A DNA stretch of 64,000 nt from Aeromonas rivuli (GCF_000820045.1 NZ_CDBJ01000015.1:61369-125368); one strand, 5' to 3'; shown: positions 1-8,150, counted from the stretch's first letter. Notes: a model not told the origin generated them from the sequence alone. Made by a program: numbers and translations.

Positions 1-879
1 CTTCCCATGGAGCTGGTATTGCAGGTCGATGTGATAGAGGTTGAGCCCCGTTCTCAGGGCGAAGGTGTCGGCGACCCCGGCCCCGCCGACCCGGCAGGCG
101 GTCTCGAGGAAATAGAGTCCACCCTGGTGGTCTTCAATGAGTTCGAAGTGAAAGCAGCCCTGGGCCTGGCCCAGGGCGGCCAGGGTCTGGCGCAGCAGTG
201 CTTCCATCTGCGGCTGGGGGGCTATCTGAACCGAGCCCAGGGGGGCGCCCCCGGCGTAGTCGAGGCAGTTGCCCACATAGCGGCTGGTGATTGCCTGGAC
301 AAGTTCCCCCTCGCGCAAGAAGCCATCGATATGGCAGATCTCACCCTGGATGAAGGCTTCCACGAAGTAGTCATCCGGGCGGGTAAGTTGCCCGATGGCA
401 TCGAGCAGCCTCTGCCGATCCCCCATCACTATCCCTGTGCTGGAGGCTTCCAGTCTGGGTTTGAGCACGAAGCTGCCGGGGCTGTCCGGCAGGCGGGAAA
501 ATGTCTCAAGGGACCAGAACGCGGGCTGGGGGATGCCCGCGGCCTCACAGCGGACCCGCATGGCCCACTTGTCGCGCAGGGGCAGTATGTCCTGCGGCCT
601 GTCACCGGCAATGGCGAAGCGCTCGCGCAGCTCGGCTGCGGCCAGCAGCTCGTACTCGGAGCGGGCGATCAGCCGATCGGCCCGGTGCAGCAGGGGGGCA
701 CATTGCCGGGCCAGCTCCTCGGGCTCGAAGCTGGCGACGTCATGATGATGACTGCCGGGGGGAAGGTCTGCCTGGCCGCCGGGCAGGCAGAGGTAATCGA
801 CTCTGTGCTCGGCATGGTCGATGGCCTGGTCGTAGCGGATCTTGCCATAGGGCAATCGATGCAGAATGACAATGTTCAT
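1..879 (-). CDS. ATP-grasp domain protein, partial (C-terminus beyond left edge)
   Basis: The minus-strand frame starts with ATG at 879 and stays open to base 1, so 293 residues are visible and the end is missing. Its ATG overlaps the stop of the upstream gene (ATGA), a sign of translational coupling. The fold looks like ATP-grasp: an N-terminal Rossmann-like part, a nucleotide-binding lysine region near residues 137-141 (FVLKP), an acidic strand near 172-180 (FVEAFIQGE), and a terminal motif near 258-267 (FLETACRVGG). Family members usually carry E-x-N-x-R at that last position for metal and phosphate binding. Here it reads ETACR, so the Asn is replaced. Such enzymes join a carboxylate to an amine through an acyl phosphate. 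The substrate is unknown. Confidence 0.8.
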   Translation of the reverse strand, partial: MNIVILHRLPYGKIRYDQAIDHAEHRVDYLCLPGGQADLPPGSHHHDVASFEPEELARQCAPLLHRADRLIARSEYELLAAAELRERFAIAGDRPQDILPLRDKWAMRVRCEAAGIPQPAFWSLETFSRLPDSPGSFVLKPRLEASSTGIVMGDRQRLLDAIGQLTRPDDYFVEAFIQGEICHIDGFLREGELVQAITSRYVGNCLDYAGGAPLGSVQIAPQPQMEALLRQTLAALGQAQGCFHFELIEDHQGGLYFLETACRVGGAGVADTFALRTGLNLYHIDLQYQLHGK

Positions 880-2132
880 GCTTGATACTCCACCTGGAAG
901 TGGTGCGCCGTGCTGGCGGCGAAGTCGGGAAATTTGTGGTGCGGCAGCGCCGAGATATCCCAGAGGGCCTGGCCGATGAAGATCTCCCGCTCTATCTCCG
1001 GCAGGCGATCACCTTCTCGCACAAACAGACGCTGATCGAGCAGAGGGGCCTCTGTGTCGCCCTGGGGTTGGATGCGTGCCAGGGTGCGGCCACTCTGACC
1101 GAAGAAGACACGAAAGAAGCTACGCCGATTCGAGGGTTGAGCTGGTTGGAGCGGTCGGGACAGCAAGCTGTCGAGCCAGAGGGAGAGCAGATCTACCCCG
1201 GCGTGATGCTGGGTGCTCTCCAGTATGTAGGCCCCGCCGATGCGCGGGTTGATCTCGACAATCTCCCACCCTTGTTGTTCGGCAAACTTGGCCTCGATAT
1301 GGAACAAGCCCGTGGTGATTTCCAGGCTCGCCAGACAACGGGCCACGAAGGTCCTGCCCTGCGCCAGTTGCGCGGGCTGCACCGAGACGGGGGGGCAGAC
1401 ACAGGCGTTCTCCAGTACGGTAAAGCCCTCCTGGTGCATGTCGATCTTTTCATGGACGGCCAGCACCTGAGCTTCTCCTTTCACCACTATGACCTCGAAG
1501 CAATACTCGGTGCCCAGGATCAGGTCTTCGATGATAAATTCCGGTTCCCCCTCAAAGACACCGGCATAGGCCCGATCGGCACAGGCCTGTTGCCACAGTG
1601 CGTCGAGCTGGCTCGGTTGATCCAGCTTGTCTGCCCGGAATGCGCCGAATGAGGCGAGCCCGGTTCTGGGCTTGATGAAGAAGGCGCTGGGATCGGTGAT
1701 CCCTTGCCACAAGTGGTCGGTGAGCGGCTGAGCTTGCACCCGGGAGAGCCCGTCTCCGTGCAGCCAGCGTCGCATGGCCAACTTGTCCCGCAGTCGGGTT
1801 ACGCTGGTCACGCCGAGATCGGTGGCACCAAGCAGGCCATTGGTCTGGGCCATGAGCTCGCGATAGCCATCCCATACCGAGATACAGGCCACCAGGGTGA
1901 CTTCGCCGGGCAGCTTCGCCAAGTAAGCGGCTATGTCCCGCATGGTCAGCGCATGGTCATCGGTGATCTCAAGCTGGCTTACCCGATCCAGCCAGGGAGG
2001 GGTGAGCGCGCGGGATGGACGGGAAGAGAGGACATAGCAATCGAGCCCTCGGGCCGCCAGCTGCTGTTGCAGCGGTGCGACCATGGAGAGCAGTTGGTGG
2101 GACAGGATCAGGACACCTGTACGTGAATTCAT
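876..2132 (-). CDS. ATP-grasp ligase (carboxylate-amine ligase-like)
   Basis: This 418-residue soluble protein has a full ATP-grasp layout: an N-terminal pre-ATP-grasp region (1-110), FFIKPRTG at 151-158 with the likely ATP-binding lysine at 154, an acidic segment EFIIEDLI near 198-205, FHIEAKF at 277-283, and EIVEINPRIGG at 290-300 carrying the canonical E-x-N-x-R metal and phosphate ligands. Family knowledge suggests ATP-dependent amide or peptide-like bond formation; I cannot assign a substrate. It lies 43 bp downstream of the heme-oxygenase-like gene and overlaps the next ATP-grasp gene by 4 bp, so all four minus-strand genes are probably one operon. Two non-identical ligases in a row suggest two condensations, or a divided task. 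Confidence 0.85.
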   Translation of the reverse strand: MNSRTGVLILSHQLLSMVAPLQQQLAARGLDCYVLSSRPSRALTPPWLDRVSQLEITDDHALTMRDIAAYLAKLPGEVTLVACISVWDGYRELMAQTNGLLGATDLGVTSVTRLRDKLAMRRWLHGDGLSRVQAQPLTDHLWQGITDPSAFFIKPRTGLASFGAFRADKLDQPSQLDALWQQACADRAYAGVFEGEPEFIIEDLILGTEYCFEVIVVKGEAQVLAVHEKIDMHQEGFTVLENACVCPPVSVQPAQLAQGRTFVARCLASLEITTGLFHIEAKFAEQQGWEIVEINPRIGGAYILESTQHHAGVDLLSLWLDSLLSRPLQPAQPSNRRSFFRVFFGQSGRTLARIQPQGDTEAPLLDQRLFVREGDRLPEIEREIFIGQALWDISALPHHKFPDFAASTAHHFQVEYQA

Positions 2133-2175
2133 GGGTCACTCCTTGGGGGCCTGATGGACAGGCCCCGCTCCGTGC

Positions 2176-2931
2176 TTATGCGGCTTGCTCTGTGGCCTTG
2201 CCATGCTGCTCGTACAACTCCACGAAGAACAGCTTGAGCAGTTCCTGGATTTCGCTGAAGTAGCGCTTGATGTCGACGATGTCCTGCTCGCTCTCGATGA
2301 GCAGATGCAAGATGTCCCACATCTCCTGGGTGTGATCCTCCACCAGATCGGTGTTCAGGTGGGCGGCCTGACCGGCAATCTTGTCTTTGCCCAGGGAGTC
2401 GGCCATGGCGGCAATCTGCTTGGGGGTGATTTTCTGGGTGGTGTATTCGACCAGATAGCTGTAGCAAACCACGCCAAGGGGCTTCTCGTGTTCGGCCACG
2501 AAATAGAGGTAACCCGCCAGCAACCGGGTGTAGAAGCTGGGCTCGGTGCGATAGATCTCCTCCTGGGTGACGCCGATCCGTTCCGCATCCTGAATGAACA
2601 GGGTGTCGTGCAACATCTCTTCATCCTGATAGGCGGCGTAGCGCTGGGCTGCCTCGGCATTGATGCGACTGATCTTGTGCAGGTTGTTGCACTGGGCGCT
2701 GCGCATCAGGCGGATACGCCAGGCATGCTCCATGAGGGTCTGGCGATAGTAGGGCAGGTTGACTTCGGCTCCCTCCAGATGACGGGCGAAGGGAACGGTT
2801 CGGTTCCACTCGTCAATCTTGGTGTCGAGAAATGCGTCCAGCTCCCGCTTTACCTTGGCGCTCTCCTGAAGGGAGAGCAGGGGTTTGCGACGAACGATGG
2901 CGCGATCCGTGATGCGGTTTTTCAAGTCCAT
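2176..2931 (-). CDS. Heme-oxygenase-like diiron oxidase (HDO/TENA-fold) family protein
   Basis: The protein is 251 residues, mostly helical. An upstream extension of the frame to 3318 is rejected because it covers the ferredoxin gene. The ATG at 2931 has a TGAGGA ribosome site 8 bp upstream. Candidate metal ligands are E105-x2-H108 (EMLH), E162 (in LVEYTT) and H191-x3-D195 (HLNTD), with H200 nearby. This resembles the E, H, E, H set of the fatty-acid decarboxylase UndA and other HDO enzymes (BesC, SznF, CADD), as I recall them. HDO enzymes use O2 and a labile diiron site to cleave C-C bonds or oxidise amines. A ferredoxin gene 20 bp upstream could supply electrons. Substrate and product are unknown; a plain TENA-like hydrolase is the main alternative. 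Confidence 0.75.
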   Translation of the reverse strand: MDLKNRITDRAIVRRKPLLSLQESAKVKRELDAFLDTKIDEWNRTVPFARHLEGAEVNLPYYRQTLMEHAWRIRLMRSAQCNNLHKISRINAEAAQRYAAYQDEEMLHDTLFIQDAERIGVTQEEIYRTEPSFYTRLLAGYLYFVAEHEKPLGVVCYSYLVEYTTQKITPKQIAAMADSLGKDKIAGQAAHLNTDLVEDHTQEMWDILHLLIESEQDIVDIKRYFSEIQELLKLFFVELYEQHGKATEQAA

Positions 2932-2951
2932 TTGAGAGTCCTCAGGTTGAG

Positions 2952-3215
2952 TTAGCGAAGAATGACGTCGCCTAGCACCTTGCATTGGCAGGCCAGGCGC
3001 AGGTTGGTATCGGTCTGTTTTGTCAGCGCGAATAGTCGCTGCTCCCTGGGTGTCAGGGCAGACAGTTGATCCTGCCCCTCGACGACATTGATGGTGCAGG
3101 TGCCGCAATTGCCGGCGCGACAGGCGAACTGAATGTGGTCGTCCATGTCGAGCAGGCGGATCGGGTCGGGTGAATCGATGACGACGTCGCTTCCCAGGAA
3201 GGTGATGCTTGGCAT
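2952..3215 (-). CDS. 2Fe-2S ferredoxin (plant/adrenodoxin-like fold)
   Basis: This 87-residue protein carries the cluster-binding pattern of [2Fe-2S] ferredoxins: C32, C37 and C40 (CRAGNCGTC, that is C-x4-C-x2-C) and a fourth cysteine at C76 in LACQC. There is no signal peptide or fused reductase domain, so it is probably a cytoplasmic one-electron carrier that needs a separate reductase. It is the first gene of the minus-strand operon, 20 bp ahead of the diiron oxidase gene. That position suggests it is the oxidase's dedicated electron donor, which is inference. The name ferredoxin is secure from the motif; the redox partner is not. Confidence 0.92.
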   Translation of the reverse strand: MPSITFLGSDVVIDSPDPIRLLDMDDHIQFACRAGNCGTCTINVVEGQDQLSALTPREQRLFALTKQTDTNLRLACQCKVLGDVILR

Positions 3216-3375
3216 AGTTGAGTTCCAACAGATAGGGGTTAGGCCGTGGACGGGCCTTATTTGTTCGGGTCACTCTAATCTCGCCATACATAGGGGGGCA
3301 GGGAAGGGAGGTATTCATTTGGCATTACTTTGCCGGTAGAGTGGCCAGTAAAGTTGAGCAAGGAGCCTCGCTGTC
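3216..3375. promoter_or_regulatory. Divergent promoter region between ferredoxin operon and mocR-type regulator
   Basis: These 160 bp separate two outward-facing transcription units. The right side ends with AAGGAG at 3360-3365, which fits the regulator start at 3376. MocR-type regulators usually bind repeated half-sites in such divergent regions. The arms ACTTT (near 3327) and AAAGT (near 3350) form a weak inverted pair, but I cannot define an operator with confidence. Confidence 0.4.
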
Positions 3376-4800
3376 ATGATGATCCCCGACCTGGTATTCA
3401 AACCAGGGGAAGCCAAGGTGCTGCAAATTACGGCCCATATCAGTCAATTGATTCAGGATGGCAGCTTGCCAAAAGGGGCCAGATTGCCCTCCATCCATGC
3501 CCTGACGCGTCAGCTCGGGGTCAGTAAATTTACCGTGGTGGATGCGTTGGACAGGCTCAAGGGCCAGCAGCTGGTTCATGCCCGCCAGGGACGCGGCTAT
3601 TTTGTCTCCCGGCATGCGCCTGTGCCGGATAGTGACAGCCTGGGTCAGCTCTTGCCGCAGGATTTTCTGAGTGTGTCTCGCCGTGCCCTGATTGGCGAAA
3701 ATGTGGCGGATCGGCCCGGCTGCGGCTTCTTGCCTGCCGACTGGCTGGATGATGACGGGTTGCGCCAGGCGCTGCGTCAGGTGAGTCGTCAGCCTAACCT
3801 CAGACTGGCAGAATATGGTGATGCCGCCGGTTACCGACCCTTGCGTGAGACCTTGCGCGACCGACTCGCCGTCCATGGCATGCAGCTGACCAGCAGCCAG
3901 CTGGTCACCACGGCCAACACCATGCAGGCCCTCGATCTGTTACTGCGCTTGCTGCTGCGCCCCGGCGAGACCGTCTTGGTCGATGATCCCTGCTATTTCA
4001 ATTTCCATGGCATCTTGAGCCTGCACGGCGCCCGGGTGCTGCCTCTGCCTCGTGGCCCGCAGGGGCCTGATCTGGTGCAACTCGAACATTGGCTCAGGGA
4101 GGAGCAGCCGCGGCTCTATCTGACCTCTGGCCTGCTGCATAACCCCACCGGTCAATCGCTCTCTACCGCGCAGGGGTTCAGCCTGCTGGAGCTGCTGTCT
4201 CGCTGGGATTGTCACCTGATTGAGGATGACCTCTACGGGGATCTGCTCGGGGAGGGGGGCGCCCGGCTGGCGAGCCTGGGTGGTGCCAGTCGAGTGACCT
4301 ATGTGTCGGGTTTTTCCAAGTTGCTCAGCGCCAACTTGCGGATAGGTTTTATTGCGGCGAGTCCGGCTCTGGCGGCGAGTCTGGCCGGACTGAAGCAGGT
4401 CTGCGGCGGGGTGACCATGGAGATAGGGGAGCGGATGTTGACCGGGTTGCTGCGAGACGGCCACTACGACCGGCAGCTACGCCGCATTCGGCAGCGACTG
4501 TGTGATGCGGGGGGCCGTGTCGACGACTGGCTGACAGGGTTGGGCTGCCGGTTGGAGTTCAATGGGGAGGGGGGGCTGTTTCGCTGGGTACGGCTGCCGG
4601 AGGGGGTCAACAGCGAGACCCTGGCCCAGTCGGCTCTGGCCGAAGGCATCGCCTTGGCCCCGGGCTCGCTGTTCACCCGGGGCCAGGAGGGGCACCGCTA
4701 TATGCGACTCAATCTCGCCCACACCGATCACCCCGAGTTGATGGCAAGGCTGGGGCGGCTGCTGCGAAAGGCGGGGCAAGGACCGACTGCGCTCCCCTGA
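3376..4800 (+). CDS. MocR/PdxR-type transcription factor (GntR wHTH fused to aminotransferase fold)
   Basis: The 474-residue protein has an N-terminal GntR winged helix (about 8-78, including RLPSIHALTRQLGVSKFTVV) followed by a fold-type I aminotransferase domain (about 115-470). The PLP-binding residues are visible: HNPTG around 255-259, an EDD motif at 283-285, and the Schiff-base lysine K315 in SGFSKLLSANLRIGF. Relatives (PdxR, GabR, TauR, DdlR, EnuR) sense an amino-acid or amine ligand through PLP and control a divergent operon. Here the divergent operon is the ferredoxin-oxidase-ATP-grasp set, so the pathway substrate or product is probably an amino compound. Two adjacent ATGs exist at 3376 and 3379; AAGGAG at 3360 supports either. 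The stop lies inside a GC-rich hairpin (4791-4808) that may end transcription. Confidence 0.9.
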   Translation: MMIPDLVFKPGEAKVLQITAHISQLIQDGSLPKGARLPSIHALTRQLGVSKFTVVDALDRLKGQQLVHARQGRGYFVSRHAPVPDSDSLGQLLPQDFLSVSRRALIGENVADRPGCGFLPADWLDDDGLRQALRQVSRQPNLRLAEYGDAAGYRPLRETLRDRLAVHGMQLTSSQLVTTANTMQALDLLLRLLLRPGETVLVDDPCYFNFHGILSLHGARVLPLPRGPQGPDLVQLEHWLREEQPRLYLTSGLLHNPTGQSLSTAQGFSLLELLSRWDCHLIEDDLYGDLLGEGGARLASLGGASRVTYVSGFSKLLSANLRIGFIAASPALAASLAGLKQVCGGVTMEIGERMLTGLLRDGHYDRQLRRIRQRLCDAGGRVDDWLTGLGCRLEFNGEGGLFRWVRLPEGVNSETLAQSALAEGIALAPGSLFTRGQEGHRYMRLNLAHTDHPELMARLGRLLRKAGQGPTALP

Positions 4801-4824
4801 CGGGGAGCTCGGCAGTGGGTGGAT

Positions 4825-4871
4825 CTCTGCTAGAGAAGCTGCCCGGTCATGCCGCCCGGGAGGGAGAGGCT
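4825..4871 (-). pseudogene. Decayed duplicate of the 3' end of the LysE-type gene
   Basis: These 47 bases match bases 4907-4953, the 3' end of the neighbouring exporter gene, at 42 of 47 positions counted by eye. The copies are 82 bp apart and in the same orientation. The real gene ends SLSILGGMAEQLI-stop, and the copy would read SLSLPGGMTGQLL-stop. All five differences fall in different codons and change the amino acid, as expected for a copy free of selection. There is no start codon or upstream gene body, so this is a fragment left by duplication or recombination. Confidence 0.75.
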
Positions 4872-4911
4872 GGGACTGGGCACCAAAGGGCGCGCCAGAG
4901 GCCGTCCTCTG

Positions 4912-5541
4912 CTAGATAAGCTGCTCGGCCATGCCGCCCAGGATGGAGAGGCTTACGGCGCCAAACAGCACACCAGTCACGAAATTGAGCGGGCGCTGTA
5001 CCTGGCCGAGCAGGCGCTGGGCGCGCGGGGTGGAGAGGCTCCAGGCCAGCAGTCCAAACCAGGCGAGGGATAACAGAAAGAGTTCCATCACCAGCAGGCC
5101 ACGGGTCAGGCCACTCACCTGCGGTGTCACCATAGCCGCCAGCAGGCCGACGAAAAACAGCAGTGCCTTGGGGTTGAGCAAGTTAGTTGCCAGCCCGCGG
5201 CGAATGCCCTGCACCAGACCGCCATGCTCGCCTCCTGCCTGCAAGCTGGCCGCCGCTCCCCCTTGCCACGCCGCCCTGAGCGCCCCCCAGCCGAGCCAGC
5301 CGAGATAGAGGGCACCGACCAGCCGCACCAGGATGAACAGCCAGGGGTGGTTGGCGATCAGCAGGCTGATGCCGGTCAGGCTGAAGGTGGCATGCAACAG
5401 AATGGCGATGGCAATGCCGATGGCGGCGCCAATGGCGGTGGGTCTGTGCAAGCTGGTGCGCAGGATCAGCGCGAAATCCGGGCCCGGGCTGGCCAGGGCG
5501 ATGATATGGAGGAGCCCTATGGTGACGAACAGACTCTGCAT
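4912..5541 (-). CDS. LysE/RhtB-family amino-acid exporter
   Basis: This 209-residue inner-membrane protein has about six hydrophobic segments and the family's N-terminal signature (ASPGPDFALILRTSL, about residues 17-31). LysE/RhtB proteins export amino acids or small amine-containing metabolites with proton exchange. The family is clear but the substrate is not. It lies 50 bp downstream of the AraC-type gene on the same strand, which probably regulates it. It also lies close to the MocR-linked oxidase/ATP-grasp cluster, so export of that cluster's product is possible but unsupported. A decayed copy of its 3' end lies just beyond its stop. Confidence 0.88.
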   Translation of the reverse strand: MQSLFVTIGLLHIIALASPGPDFALILRTSLHRPTAIGAAIGIAIAILLHATFSLTGISLLIANHPWLFILVRLVGALYLGWLGWGALRAAWQGGAAASLQAGGEHGGLVQGIRRGLATNLLNPKALLFFVGLLAAMVTPQVSGLTRGLLVMELFLLSLAWFGLLAWSLSTPRAQRLLGQVQRPLNFVTGVLFGAVSLSILGGMAEQLI

Positions 5542-5591
5542 GATGGTGCTTTCCTTACTGTGCTGCCTTGAAGAGCGAGCAGCTTGCCAGC

Positions 5592-6407
5592 CTAGGGGTG
5601 CGGATGGCTTGTAAAAGATTGCATCTGCTGGCGGTAGTCGGCCGGGGTCAGCCCGAATGCCTGACGAAAGCCGTGGTGGAAGTGGCTCTGATCGAAGAAG
5701 CCCACCGTCAGTGCCACCTCGCTCACCGTCATGCCCCGGGCGAGCAGGGCCTTGCTGCGCTCGAGCCGTAGCCGCTTGAGCCAGGCGTAGGGGGTCATGC
5801 CAGTCTTCTTCTTGAATTGGCGCAAGAAGGCGAAACGATCCAGGCCGAACAGGGCGGCGAGATCCTCCAGGCTGTGGCGCTCATCGAGGCGATCCAGCAG
5901 ATGGCCGCGCAGGAACCTGAGCTGGGGATCCGCCAGCTTGTGCTCGCTCGGCGCCAGGTGCAGCAACTCGCCGAGCAGGGCCAGCAGTTCGCTCTCGGCC
6001 AGCAGGCCATCGACCCTGGGATCTTCCAGGTACATGTGCAGGCGGGCGAAGCCGGTATAGAGATCCGGACGCCGTTGCAGGCCCCGGTCGAAAAAGTGCT
6101 CGCCACCGGGCAGCCAGGTTGCCAGTTGGTGCGGATCGATGGAGAAGACCCGCACCTCGTACCCCTCCGGCAGCAGGCTCAGGCCGTCGTGCATCTCGTC
6201 GGGATTGACGGTGGAGAGCTCGCCGCGCACCAGGGCATGGCTGCTTCCCTTGTGAATGAACTTCTGGCCACCCCGCTGCACCAGACCTATGTGGTAGTCC
6301 AGGTGCACATGGCGGCCATAGCTGAACTCCCGGTGATGGGAGTGAGAGAGTTCCAGGCCCGGCAGATGGGGGGACTGCCAGTAGTGAATGGGGGCGGCGT
6401 GTTTCAT
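5592..6407 (-). CDS. AraC-family transcriptional regulator
   Basis: The protein is 271 residues, with an N-terminal cupin-like sensing domain (AraC_binding type, roughly 1-150, His-rich near 22-38) and a C-terminal AraC/XylS double helix-turn-helix (about 172-265). The typical second-helix signature is present near the end (VALTVGFFDQSHFHHGFRQAFGLTPADYR). Regulators with this layout often control a neighbouring exporter, and the LysE-type gene follows 50 bp downstream. Their co-orientation suggests one transcript or close coregulation. The inducer is unknown. Confidence 0.9.
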   Translation of the reverse strand: MKHAAPIHYWQSPHLPGLELSHSHHREFSYGRHVHLDYHIGLVQRGGQKFIHKGSSHALVRGELSTVNPDEMHDGLSLLPEGYEVRVFSIDPHQLATWLPGGEHFFDRGLQRRPDLYTGFARLHMYLEDPRVDGLLAESELLALLGELLHLAPSEHKLADPQLRFLRGHLLDRLDERHSLEDLAALFGLDRFAFLRQFKKKTGMTPYAWLKRLRLERSKALLARGMTVSEVALTVGFFDQSHFHHGFRQAFGLTPADYRQQMQSFTSHPHP

Positions 6408-6501
6408 CCCTTACCAATACCCCAGATTGGCGACGGGCGCTTGTAGATTATTGCGGTCGGCCGATGTTGGGTGGCCAATACCGGTTCGGGGCTGATGGCA
6501 A

Positions 6502-6523
6502 ACACCCGGCGGGGGCCGGGTGT
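6502..6523 (-). terminator. Probable terminator of rarD
   Basis: A 9-bp inverted repeat (ACACCCGGC and its complement) with a GGGG loop lies 27 bp beyond the rarD stop. On the minus strand it is followed by a short T run (TTT). Confidence 0.55.
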
Positions 6524-6549
6524 GTGAGAGATGAGGGTCATCCGGTCTG

Positions 6550-7452
6550 CTATCGAACCGCGGGTTGAGGTGGTCGTCTGCTGCTGCGCAGACCATCCAG
6601 GCTGAACAGTACCAGCGCACTCCAGATGCAGGCGAAGGTGATCAGCTTGTCGGTGCGCAGTGCCTCGCCGTACAGGGTGACCGCCAGGATAAACATCAGG
6701 CTGGGCCCTATGTACTGGAAGAAGCCCAGGGTGGAGAACTTGAGTCGGGTCGCGGCGGCGGTGAAGCAGAGCAGGGGGGCAGTGGTGACGGCGCCTGCGG
6801 CAATCAGCATCAGGTTGAGATAGAGGCTGTTGTCCGTCATATGGCTGGTCGGGCTGTCGGCGATGCCCCACAGATAGATAGCGGCGGGCGGCAGCAGGAT
6901 CAGCGTCTCCAGCAGCAGGCCGGTGAGGGCATCCAGCGCCAGCTTCTTGCGCACTAGGCCATAGAAGGCGAACGAACTGGCCAGCACCAGGGCAATCCAG
7001 GGCAGGGAGCCGAAGGCGATTAACTGCACGGCCACGCCGATGAAGGCGAGCCCCACGGCCCACCACTGCAGGCGGCGCAGCTTCTCACCGAGGAACACCA
7101 TGCCGAGCAGCACATTGAACAGCGGGTTGATGTAGTAACCCAGACTGGCATCGAGCATGTGACCGTTGTTGATGGCCCAGATAAACAGCAGCCAGTTGCC
7201 GCCTACCACGGCCCCGGTCAGTGCCAGGGTCATCAGCACCTTGGGCCTGCGCAGCACGGCACGCACCTTGGGCCATTGGCGGGTGAGCAGGACCAGCACC
7301 GCCAGCAGGGCGCACGACCAGATGATGCGGTGGGTGAGGATCTCGGCGGCGGGGACCTCGGCGATCAACTTGAAATAGATGGGGGCTATGCCCCAAAGGG
7401 TATAAGCACACAGGGCATAGATGATCCCCTGGCGCTGGATCTGTTCTGGCAT
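6550..7452 (-). CDS. rarD: RarD-like EamA/DMT-family permease
   Basis: The protein is 300 residues from the ATG at 7452. A longer frame to 7512 is open, but the shorter form matches the usual ~296-residue RarD length and begins MPEQIQRQGIIYALCAYTLWG. It has about ten transmembrane segments in two EamA repeats, with the RarD signature near the first helices (YTLWGIAPIYFKL) and GYYINPLFNVLLG in the middle. RarD proteins are inner-membrane drug/metabolite transporters; E. coli rarD is named for a chloramphenicol-sensitivity phenotype and its substrate is uncertain. It appears to be transcribed alone. Confidence 0.88.
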   Translation of the reverse strand: MPEQIQRQGIIYALCAYTLWGIAPIYFKLIAEVPAAEILTHRIIWSCALLAVLVLLTRQWPKVRAVLRRPKVLMTLALTGAVVGGNWLLFIWAINNGHMLDASLGYYINPLFNVLLGMVFLGEKLRRLQWWAVGLAFIGVAVQLIAFGSLPWIALVLASSFAFYGLVRKKLALDALTGLLLETLILLPPAAIYLWGIADSPTSHMTDNSLYLNLMLIAAGAVTTAPLLCFTAAATRLKFSTLGFFQYIGPSLMFILAVTLYGEALRTDKLITFACIWSALVLFSLDGLRSSRRPPQPAVR

Positions 7453-7663
7453 CTGGCTGACCTTGACGAAGGAGCGATGTGACTGACACCGCCAAACGAT
7501 CAGTTTAGCCATCCTCGGGGCGGGAAAGAAGCGATTAAATAGTGATTAACATGCATCTTACAGCGGAGTATCTGGCTATTCGCATCCACCCTGGCGGATC
7601 TTGGCGATATTCAGCCGTCATCACAGCACGGCATGAGTGGCCATGCTGGCCGGGTTTATCTGC

Positions 7664-7834
7664 TTAGCCTCTGCCGCGGCGGATCTTGTCGATATCCAAT
7701 AGCAACCACAGCATGAGCACCAGGGCCGAGATCCAGGGGCCCCATGTCACATAGGCCTCCCCCTGACCCAGCAGGAAAAACAGCAGTGGCAGCCCTATTA
7801 CCAGCAGCAGTACGCTACCCACGAGAAATAACAT
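7664..7834 (-). CDS. Small membrane protein, 56 residues, unknown function
   Basis: A short frame starts with ATG at 7834 and ends in TAA at 7664. It begins MLFLVGSVLLLVIGLPLLFF and ends LDIDKIRRGRG. Two hydrophobic segments (about 2-22 and 32-47) are separated by a short polar loop, and the tail is basic, so both ends should face the cytoplasm. An in-frame stop three codons upstream fixes this start, but the ribosome site is weak. I do not recognise the family. The coherent two-helix topology and charged tail make it likely to be real. Confidence 0.55.
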   Translation of the reverse strand: MLFLVGSVLLLVIGLPLLFFLLGQGEAYVTWGPWISALVLMLWLLLDIDKIRRGRG

Positions 7835-8150
7835 CTTGATATCTATGGCTGAGATGGTGCTTGGCTGAGGAGTATATCAATTAGGACGCCCGAGAGAAGC
7901 GCTCATTCTGATGAGGCTATCTTTCATCCTCCCATCGCCTCGACCGGGTCTGTCTCTGTGCCATGGCGGCCTGGCTAACACCGTTTAAACAGGGCGCGGC
8001 CCGGCTGTTCTCTTCTCTCTTCGACCTGGATGCGTTCTTGCCCCCGGCTCTCTATCACCCCCGACTGCCGTGGCGCGCTCGAGGGCGCCGAGCGTGTTGG
8101 AAGCATGACCAAGAGGGGGCCCCTGCCGGGAAAAAACTTTGCTGACGTCA
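7835..8150. other. Intergenic stretch without a convincing gene
   Basis: An open frame of 60 codons exists at 7963-8145 on the plus strand. It has no good ribosome site and a composition like translated noncoding DNA. I see no RNA gene or repeat here. Confidence 0.5.

Noticed and set aside
7..885. Long plus-strand open frame (292 codons) at the left end
   Set aside because: It is antisense to the ATP-grasp gene, whose minus-strand reading has family motifs and coupled overlap with its neighbour. GC-rich DNA often leaves such open shadows.
2932..3318. N-terminal extension of the diiron oxidase frame
   Set aside because: The extension overlaps the ferredoxin gene in another frame and has no family similarity. 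The ATG at 2931 has a good ribosome site.
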